A stretch of 64,000 nt of DNA from CAZXCK01 sp964639225 (GTDB taxonomy: Bacteria; Chloroflexota; Anaerolineae; Aggregatilineales; Phototrophicaceae): positions 1 through 64,000 of the forward strand of contig CAZXCK010000005.1 in NCBI GenBank assembly GCA_964639225.1, in the 5' to 3' direction. The first letter of the stretch is position 1. Every line of letters starts with the position of its first letter. A program made the position numbers and the translations under genes. Shown here one piece after another: positions 58,530 to 64,000 of this stretch. A model generated the notes under the pieces. That model did no database searches. It saw nothing but the letters and a program-made list of their open reading frames with translations, and was not told where the DNA came from.

Positions 58530-58895
58530 ATGAGTGGCTCCAGGCAGATGACCGGCAAGCAGGGCGAGCAGGCTGCTGCCGCTTATCTAAGGCGGCAGGG
58601 TTATGCGATCGTGCAGATGAACTGGCGCTGCTCGACGGGCGAGATCGACATCGTCGCGCGGCAGGGCGACGAGTGGGTGTTTGTCGAAGTGCGCAGCCGC
58701 TGGCGGGCGTCAACCGAGGCGGCTTTTGAAAGTGTATCGACGCGCAAACGTGAGCGCATGATACGCGCCGTTTATGCTTACCTGGCAGCGTTCGACATAC
58801 CGGCGGATGCTGGTTGGCGGGTGGATGTCATCGCGGTCGCGCTCAACCCTGCCGGCGCGACGATTGAACACGTGGAGAACGCGCTTGACTGGTGA
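58530..58895 (+). CDS. yraN: YraN-family (UPF0102) nuclease-fold protein
   Basis: 121 residues with a PD-(D/E)xK-like core: MTGKQGEQAAAAYLRRQGYA at the start, then CSTGEIDIVARQGDEWVFVE and VRSR. The active Asp and Glu are kept, but the lysine of the E-x-K is Arg (VEVRSR), as seen in many members. The function is unproved, probably nucleic-acid related. ATG 58530 is used (a TTG lies directly before it). It overlaps miaA by 11 bp. Confidence 0.9.
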   Translation: MSGSRQMTGKQGEQAAAAYLRRQGYAIVQMNWRCSTGEIDIVARQGDEWVFVEVRSRWRASTEAAFESVSTRKRERMIRAVYAYLAAFDIPADAGWRVDVIAVALNPAGATIEHVENALDW

Positions 58896-59838
58896 CCGCA
58901 TCGCAGGTGGTGTGCCGCCGCTGCTGGTGATTCTGGGTCCGACGGCGGTTGGCAAAACCGGGCTGGCCCTGCAACTGGCTGAAGCGTTTGACGGTGAGAT
59001 CGTCGGTGCGGACAGCCGGCAGATTTACCGTTACATGGACATTGGCACCGCCAAACCGACACCCGCCGAGCGGGCGCGTGTGCCGCATCATATGGTGGAT
59101 ATCATTGAGCCAGACGACTTTCTGACGCTGGCACGCTACCAGCAGATGACCTACGCGGCGATCGACGACATTCACCGGCGAGGTCGGCTGCCACTGCTGG
59201 TGGGGGGTACCGGCCAGTACATTACGGCGGTCGTCGAGGGTTGGTCTATTCCGCAGGTCGCGCCCAATATGGCGCTGCGGAGTGAATTGGAAGCTTTCGC
59301 GGAGACTCACGGCGCCGAGGCGCTGTATCAGCGTTTACTGGCTGTTGATGCGGTGGCGGCGGCAAAAATCCACCCGAACAACGTGCGGCGGGTAGTCCGG
59401 GCGCTGGAAGTCTGCCTGGAAACGGGCCAGCCCATCAGCGAGTTGCAGCGCAAGCGCCCGCCGAATTATCGTCTGCTGGAACTTGGCCTGACTCTGGAAC
59501 GTCAGGCTTTGTATGCGCGCGCTGATCGTCGCATCGACGCAATGATGGCCGCCGGTTTCCTGGACGAGGTGCGTGATCTGCTGTCGCGGGGCTATGATCG
59601 GCGGCTGCCGTCGATGAGCGGGTTGGGTTATGCGCAGCTCACCGAGCATCTGCTGGGGGATGTTACGCTGGATGAGGCTGTACAGAACACTAAAGCGGAT
59701 ACACGCGGGTTTATCCGGCGGCAGGAAACGTGGTTTCGCGGGCACGATAATGGCATTTTATGGCATAATGTGGATCATATCGAAGTGCAAGTGATGATCG
59801 AGCACATTCAGAATTGGTTGGATAGCAGCGTTAGTTGA
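58885..59838 (+). CDS. miaA: tRNA dimethylallyltransferase
   Basis: A 317-residue enzyme that adds a dimethylallyl group to A37 of tRNAs reading UNN codons. P-loop ILGPTAVGKTGLALQLAEAF (G18-T25 in the P-loop), then IVGADSRQIYRYMDIGTAKP, the acceptor-binding VGGTGQYITAVVEG, KIHPNNVRRVVRALEVCLET and MSGLGYAQLTEHLLGD near the C-terminus. TTG 58885 with GGAG 7 nt upstream gives a normal N-terminus; a longer reading from 58774 overlaps yraN and carries a non-family extension. Co-translated with yraN (11-bp overlap). Confidence 0.95.
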   Translation: MTGDRIAGGVPPLLVILGPTAVGKTGLALQLAEAFDGEIVGADSRQIYRYMDIGTAKPTPAERARVPHHMVDIIEPDDFLTLARYQQMTYAAIDDIHRRGRLPLLVGGTGQYITAVVEGWSIPQVAPNMALRSELEAFAETHGAEALYQRLLAVDAVAAAKIHPNNVRRVVRALEVCLETGQPISELQRKRPPNYRLLELGLTLERQALYARADRRIDAMMAAGFLDEVRDLLSRGYDRRLPSMSGLGYAQLTEHLLGDVTLDEAVQNTKADTRGFIRRQETWFRGHDNGILWHNVDHIEVQVMIEHIQNWLDSSVS

Positions 59839-59844
59839 TGACTT

Positions 59845-60531
59845 ATGCGACTTCTCAGGCGCAATCGAAGCAGTCCCAATGTTGTTTTTGTGATGTTTTT
59901 CCTGCTGCTGGTGGCGATTTTTCTGGGGCCAAGCACGCTGCCGCGCCTGCTGGCGACACTCCTGCCATTTGTCGATGAAGGCGTGCCGTGTGACTGGCTG
60001 CGTGAGGCGACAGATCGTTCAGTTCATCAGTCTCTGCTGGGGCGGGCTGTCAGCCTGCGCGATGAGCCGCCGATCAGCCTCGATGTCCGTGTGAGTTCTG
60101 TTTCGCTGGCGGACCCGGCGCAGTTGGTTGTGTTCAGCGTGATTGTCATCAACAACACGATTGGCACGGTGCCTATTCTGATCACGCCCGATCGGCTAAT
60201 TCTGGACCCCAACCAGCCAGCCAGCGGGCTGGGCGTTGTGCCGGGCGGGGCGCCGGCTGTGTCAAATGTGGGCGAGGCTGTCGATCGTTATCCGCCGGGA
60301 CGCATCCGGCTGCTGGGTCCGCAGCAGCGCTGCGTGCATGAGGTGGCGATCCCGTTCAACCAGATTCCGGGTGGTTCGGCGCTGGTGGCTGAAAACTCGA
60401 CCGTGCGCGCGTTCTATCGGAACAACGTGCGTGGCGCGGTTCAACAGACAGGTGGCGTGTCCGTCTACGGCGATCAGGGATTGTGGACGGGGGTGGTGGA
60501 GTCGTCGCCACGGGCAGTTGGTACGGGTTGA
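59845..60531 (+). CDS. Membrane-anchored protein of unknown function
   Basis: 228 residues: a short basic start (MRLLRRNRSSPN), one helix (VVFVMFFLLLVAIFLGP) and an outside domain of about 200 residues. That domain is rich in beta-strand residues (PISLDVRVSSVSLADPAQLV; VFSVIVINNTIGTVPILI; CVHEVAIPFNQIPGGSALVA). It contains two cysteines (CDWLREATD and RCVHEV) that may form a disulfide. It reads like an extracytoplasmic Ig-like or DUF4352-type domain. Only 6 bp from miaA, so probably transcribed with it. No family recognised. Confidence 0.72.
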   Translation: MRLLRRNRSSPNVVFVMFFLLLVAIFLGPSTLPRLLATLLPFVDEGVPCDWLREATDRSVHQSLLGRAVSLRDEPPISLDVRVSSVSLADPAQLVVFSVIVINNTIGTVPILITPDRLILDPNQPASGLGVVPGGAPAVSNVGEAVDRYPPGRIRLLGPQQRCVHEVAIPFNQIPGGSALVAENSTVRAFYRNNVRGAVQQTGGVSVYGDQGLWTGVVESSPRAVGTG

Positions 60532-60622
60532 GGTCAATTGAGCTATAATATTTTAGAGAGGGTCGTGGCTGTGGCCAGGTTTGGCCAGATGCCTGACCAG
60601 AACATAACCTGGAAAGGTTAGG

Positions 60623-61291
60623 GTGAAAATGACCGAAGAAAAAGTGGAACACCCTATTATCACCGCTGTTGAGGGTAAATATGCCAATCAATACTGGGTG
60701 CTGGACCGTGATGAGATTATCCTGGGGCGCGACGAAGACTGCGATGTCGTGCTGCCTGAGCGACAGATTTCGCGGCAGCATGTACGCTTCTACCGGGAAG
60801 ACAAGCAGTTTTTTGTCGAGGACCTCGACAGCAAAAACGGAACCTGGGTCAACGGTCAGCGTATCCAGGGGGTGCATGAATTGTATGATAGTGACGAAAT
60901 CCACGTGGCGCTGGCGGTGCGTTTGCGCTTTATTGGCTCTGGCGCGACGGCGCCGCTGCCGTTCGAGCTGCCGACTAACATTGGCGGGCGGCTCCGCCTG
61001 GATCGCGAGTCGCGGAGGGTGTTTATCGGCGATGAAGAGATCGACCCACCGCTGAGCCTGCCGCAGTATCGCCTGCTGGAACTGCTGTACGTCAACAATG
61101 GCCGCGTGTGTACGCGCGACAGTGTGGTGGAAACCGTCTGGCCGGACGTCGTGGGTGAGGGCGTCAGCGAACAGGCCATCGATGCGCTGGTACGCCGTCT
61201 GCGCGATCGCCTGGCCGAGCATGACCCGGAGGTGCAGTATATTGTGACGGTGCGCGGGCACGGTTTCCGGTTGAACAACCCGTCAGAATAG
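60623..61291 (+). CDS. FHA-domain / winged-helix DNA-binding protein
   Basis: 222 residues. An FHA phosphothreonine-binding domain (about 24-95) has IILGRDEDCDVVLPERQISR and QHVRF, then FVEDLDSKNGTWVNGQRI, the standard GR...S-R-H...NGT-vNG layout. An OmpR-type winged helix follows (about 130-218: LSLPQYRLLELLYVNNGRVC, ALVRRLRDRL, VQYIVTVRGHGFRL). No receiver or kinase domain. It is expected to bind DNA when docked on, or released from, a phosphorylated partner. The start is GTG 60623 behind AAAGG; ATG 60629 is an alternative. A TATAAT at 60544 may be its -10. Probably regulated by a serine/threonine kinase elsewhere. Confidence 0.9.
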   Translation: MKMTEEKVEHPIITAVEGKYANQYWVLDRDEIILGRDEDCDVVLPERQISRQHVRFYREDKQFFVEDLDSKNGTWVNGQRIQGVHELYDSDEIHVALAVRLRFIGSGATAPLPFELPTNIGGRLRLDRESRRVFIGDEEIDPPLSLPQYRLLELLYVNNGRVCTRDSVVETVWPDVVGEGVSEQAIDALVRRLRDRLAEHDPEVQYIVTVRGHGFRLNNPSE

Positions 61292-61309
61292 ACTATTGCC
61301 GCTGCTATC

Positions 61310-62545
61310 TCAAACCATCACCGCGATCAGCTCGGCGGCGCGCTGTGGCCCGCCCAGGGTCGCCATCTCCGCCGCCAGTTCGCGCGCGTTTTCGAGCACG
61401 CGCGCATCGGCGAGCAGCGCGCGTGTGCCTTCTTGCAGCATCCCCTGGCGCACGTCATGCGCTGACAAATTCAGCCCCACTTTGGCCTGAGCGACTCGTT
61501 TGGCCTGTACGCGCTGGTCGGCGGCGTGCGGCACGACGATCTGCGGTACGGCGTGGACGACGGCGGCATGTGTGGTGCCCATGCCGCCGTGATGGATCAT
61601 CAGCCGGGTGCGCGGCAGGACATGCTCGAATGGTACCCAGTTGAGCAGGCGTGTGCCCCGGGGCAGGGCGCGCAACAGCTCTGCTTTTTTGTCCGGTTCC
61701 ACCGGATTCCAGCCGATGACGACCACCGGCACCAGACCTTCACGGGCGGCGGCCTGCGCGGCCCAGCTAAAGAAGCCCAGATCGCCGGTGAAAACCGTTC
61801 CCAGGGTGATGAGCGCGATACTGGAGTCTGCCGGGACTGATGTCAGCCAGTCCGGCGTCTGGCCGCTGGGAGGAGCAGGTGCGCCGCCGACAAAGTGATT
61901 CTGCGGCAGCAGCGTGTCGGCCTCGGCGATGTACCAGTCGCGCGTGAAATAGCAGATGTGCAGATGCGGGCTGATAATCGATGGCGTCGCCCCCTGCGAG
62001 AAGTTAGTCCCGTTGAGATTGAATCGCCGGCAAAGGTTGGCGATCCGCTGCTGGCTTTCGCTGCTCAGGTGGCGCTGCACCGGGAACAGATTGGCGGCAT
62101 TGAGGTCGCCCTGGGCAGGCCAGCCGCCAATCAGCAGCGGCACGTCGAGAGCTTCCGCTGCCAGCGCCGCCGCGCTCAGGAACGGGTCGCTCACCATGCC
62201 GTCCGGCGCGCCGATCTCTTCGGCTAGTTCCAGCAGCGCGCGGGTGCCTTCAGCGACCAGGTCTTCGGTCAGCCAGGTGTTGAGCGCGCGCGTGTAACGT
62301 AATGTAACGGCTTCCTGTGGCGCGATTTGCGACAGGTCCGGCGGTGGGGGCGGTGGCCACAGCCAGCCGGTCGCCCGGATTGGCTGAAAATCAAGGCCAG
62401 CCTGTTGTATGGCGCGAGCGATGGCGTCGCCGCTGATCCAGGTGATCTGATGTCCAAGCGCCTGGAGCGCCTGAGCTGTTTTGAGGAGTCCGCCCCAGTC
62501 GGTGTGACTGTAGAGTGGCGCGGACACAAACCAGAAATTAGCCAT
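61310..62545 (-). CDS. Family 1 glycosyltransferase (UGT/MGT-like)
   Basis: A 411-residue GT-B enzyme transferring a sugar from a nucleotide sugar to a small hydrophobic acceptor. The C-terminal donor motif is LLNWVPFEHVLPRTRLMIHH, then GGMGTTHAAVVHAVPQIVVP and HAADQRVQAKRVAQAKVGL. The N-terminal acceptor domain begins FVSAPLYSHTDWGGLLKTAQ, with a Pro-rich WPPPPPPDL loop. These match macrolide or zeaxanthin glucosyltransferase-type proteins. Acceptor unknown: carotenoid (CrtX-like) and antibiotic glycosylation are both possible. Convergent with the FHA gene; the neighbouring TPR gene on the same strand ends 31 bp upstream of its ATG. Confidence 0.87.
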   Translation of the reverse strand: MANFWFVSAPLYSHTDWGGLLKTAQALQALGHQITWISGDAIARAIQQAGLDFQPIRATGWLWPPPPPPDLSQIAPQEAVTLRYTRALNTWLTEDLVAEGTRALLELAEEIGAPDGMVSDPFLSAAALAAEALDVPLLIGGWPAQGDLNAANLFPVQRHLSSESQQRIANLCRRFNLNGTNFSQGATPSIISPHLHICYFTRDWYIAEADTLLPQNHFVGGAPAPPSGQTPDWLTSVPADSSIALITLGTVFTGDLGFFSWAAQAAAREGLVPVVVIGWNPVEPDKKAELLRALPRGTRLLNWVPFEHVLPRTRLMIHHGGMGTTHAAVVHAVPQIVVPHAADQRVQAKRVAQAKVGLNLSAHDVRQGMLQEGTRALLADARVLENARELAAEMATLGGPQRAAELIAVMV

Positions 62546-62576
62546 ATGAAGTTCTTTTGCCTGCTATGCTCGGTGA

Positions 62577-64000
62577 TTATGAATCAATTGAGTCGGTGTC
62601 ACTTGTAATGGGATGGTACCACGCTGGCGGTCGAGTGCCTGCCGTCATCCGTAGACTCTGATAGTGTGCGACGGCGCTGTTCCAGTCGGCGTCAGCCTGC
62701 TGGGGGCGATTGTTCAGTGTGTGCCATTGGCTGCGAATGACGAGCGCGTCGGCCAGCAGACGGCGCAGACCGGCGTTTTCGGCGCGTTCGACGGCGCGCT
62801 GGGCCGCTTCGCCGGCGGCTTGAAGCTGGTGATGATTGAGGGCGATCTTCGCCTGACCGTTCAACGCTTTGATGATAAGTTCGGTGTTGGCGCTGTGCTC
62901 GCCAGTAGTCAGCGCGTTGCTGAAAAATGCCGCCGCTTCATCAAACTGACCCAGGCTAATCAGCGTATGTCCCAGGTTGGCCTGGAAGACAGCATGCCAG
63001 TCGCCGGGGATGTCCTCGCCCAGCCGTTCTATCGCCCGGCGATGGTAACGCTCGGCTTCGGTATATTTGCCGAGTTCATCATGGGCAAGCCCCGTGTTGT
63101 CGGTCTGGACGGCAGCTTGCAGCGTCAGGCCCAGGTTTTCGCTCTGGCGGATGGCGTAGGCCAGCACATCGAGCGCGCGCTGGGCACGCCCGGTCGCAAG
63201 CAGAAACCAACCGTAATTGCCGCGCCGGGTGGCCTCGGCAGTGCGGTCCTGGGTCTCCTGTGCGAGCTTGATGGCATCCACAAAGAAGGCTTCGGCGGTC
63301 TCGATGTCGCCCTGGTCGGCGTAGGCGGTGGCCGCGTTAGACAGGATCACGCCGCGTGTCTCCGGGTCTTCGACCGAACTCAGGCGCATGAGAGCCTGCT
63401 CGTAGTTTTTCATGGCGCGCTGACCCTGGCCAAGCTGCTTACGCACGCTGGCGATGTCGCAGAATAGACGGGCCGCGCGCGTATGGTCGCCCTGAGCCTC
63501 GTAGATTTCCAGCGCGGCCAGCCAGGATTTGATGGCATGCTGCAGGTGGTGCTGGCGCAGGTTCATGATACCGATATCGCGGTGAGTGCCGGCCAGGTGC
63601 TGCGGACTGTCGCCGTTGTTGGCATGAGACAGCGCGCGCTCGTAGGTGTGGCGGGCGGCGTCAAAGTCGTCGTTCTCCGTTTGTGCGGCGGCCAGATTTC
63701 GCAGCACGTCGATATAGGTGTAGTCGGCCTCAGTAAGGATGAGCGACGCATAGTCGTCCAGCACGTCACTCAGGCTCTCGACGGCGGCCTGTGGCTGGCT
63801 GGCCGCTCGCTGGGCAATACCCAGTGCGCCGTAGGCCAGCGCACGCGCACGCCGGTCGGCGGGCAAACTGGCGCATATCTCGACGGCTTGTATCGCATAG
63901 TCAAGTGACGATTGCGTGTCGCCCAGTCGCAAGCTGGCTTTGGCAGCCCGGCACAGAGTTTGTACCAGCCTCAGGCTGGGCGCGCTGTCCATGTGCGCCA
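62577..64000 (-). CDS. TPR-repeat protein, 5' end beyond the window
   Basis: At least 471 residues visible, with the frame open to the window edge (an ATG at 63992 could be the start, but the repeat pattern begins abruptly). Tetratricopeptide units run through the whole piece: AAKASLRLGDTQSSLDYAIQ, ALAYGALGIAQRAASQPQAA, NLRQHHLQHAIKSWLAALEI, TAYADQGDIETAEAFFVDAI, TDNTGLAHDELGKYTEAERY and ANLGHTLISLGQFDEAAAFF. Such arrays form the C-terminal part of many LuxR-, AfsR- or adenylate-cyclase-like regulators. I cannot tell what precedes it. It ends LRMTAGTRPPAWYHPITS. Confidence 0.75.
   Translation of the reverse strand, partial: AHMDSAPSLRLVQTLCRAAKASLRLGDTQSSLDYAIQAVEICASLPADRRARALAYGALGIAQRAASQPQAAVESLSDVLDDYASLILTEADYTYIDVLRNLAAAQTENDDFDAARHTYERALSHANNGDSPQHLAGTHRDIGIMNLRQHHLQHAIKSWLAALEIYEAQGDHTRAARLFCDIASVRKQLGQGQRAMKNYEQALMRLSSVEDPETRGVILSNAATAYADQGDIETAEAFFVDAIKLAQETQDRTAEATRRGNYGWFLLATGRAQRALDVLAYAIRQSENLGLTLQAAVQTDNTGLAHDELGKYTEAERYHRRAIERLGEDIPGDWHAVFQANLGHTLISLGQFDEAAAFFSNALTTGEHSANTELIIKALNGQAKIALNHHQLQAAGEAAQRAVERAENAGLRRLLADALVIRSQWHTLNNRPQQADADWNSAVAHYQSLRMTAGTRPPAWYHPITSDTDSIDS

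Noticed and set aside
1..64000. CRISPR arrays, prophage, transposases, restriction or toxin-antitoxin systems
   Set aside because: Looked for direct-repeat arrays and for characteristic proteins; none seen. The region is not an obvious defence or mobile island.

Overview
The window is ordinary chromosomal DNA of moderately high GC (judged by eye) using the standard code. I see no phage, insertion sequence, integrase or CRISPR array. The gene mix suggests a heterotrophic, soil- or sediment-type bacterium. It holds several solute-binding ABC importers, an L-rhamnose isomerase plus fused aldolase/dehydrogenase, CrtI-like and carotenoid-oxygenase genes, and a many-PAS kinase. It also holds BTAD, STAND and FHA-type regulators and secreted SH3b/YkuD proteins. 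Chloroflexota (Anaerolineae-like) is my best guess from this style; that is inference, since no phylogenetic marker could be placed without a search. GTG and TTG starts with good Shine-Dalgarno (SD) sequences are common.

Layout. 1-4.2 kb: partial DUF1801-like gene, a GNAT acetyltransferase, then a translationally coupled carotenoid desaturase/carotenoid cleavage oxygenase pair. 4.5-8.0 kb: rhamnose catabolism (rhaI and a fused rhamnulose-1-P aldolase/dehydrogenase). 8.3-14.6 kb: cytochrome P450, a peptide-type ABC importer (binding protein and two permeases), and an MFS carrier. 14.6-22.2 kb: a 1585-residue sensor kinase with nine PAS domains, an unknown membrane protein and an M28 peptidase. 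22.3-28.0 kb: a self-contained sugar operon with a near-consensus promoter, two LacI-type operators, a possible leader ORF, binding protein, two permeases, a GH32-like fructosidase and the LacI-type regulator. 28.0-32.6 kb: an opposing operon with a PrsW-like membrane protein, a small anchored protein, a secreted trypsin-fold protein whose catalytic serine is threonine, and tlyA. 32.7-36.9 kb: a second peptide-type importer (lipoprotein and two permeases) ending in a polysaccharide deacetylase. 37-43.7 kb: an alpha-oxoamine synthase resembling serine palmitoyltransferase and a 1634-residue RND exporter with a large repeat-rich insertion. 44-46.8 kb: divergent YkuD and SH3b envelope genes. 46.9-53.9 kb: queuosine-precursor transporter, STAND-like ATPase, YigZ, a TPR protein, gyrB and tRNA-Arg. 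54-64 kb: BTAD regulator, acyl-CoA ligase and thioesterase, yraN-miaA, an FHA-winged-helix protein, a glycosyltransferase and a truncated TPR protein.

None of the three ABC importers has an ATPase gene here, so they presumably share ATPases encoded elsewhere. The best candidates for something undescribed are the operon with two apparently catalytically degenerate protease-type proteins (28.8-32.6 kb) and the giant RND protein (38.8-43.7 kb). The best regulatory reading is the sugar operon control region.
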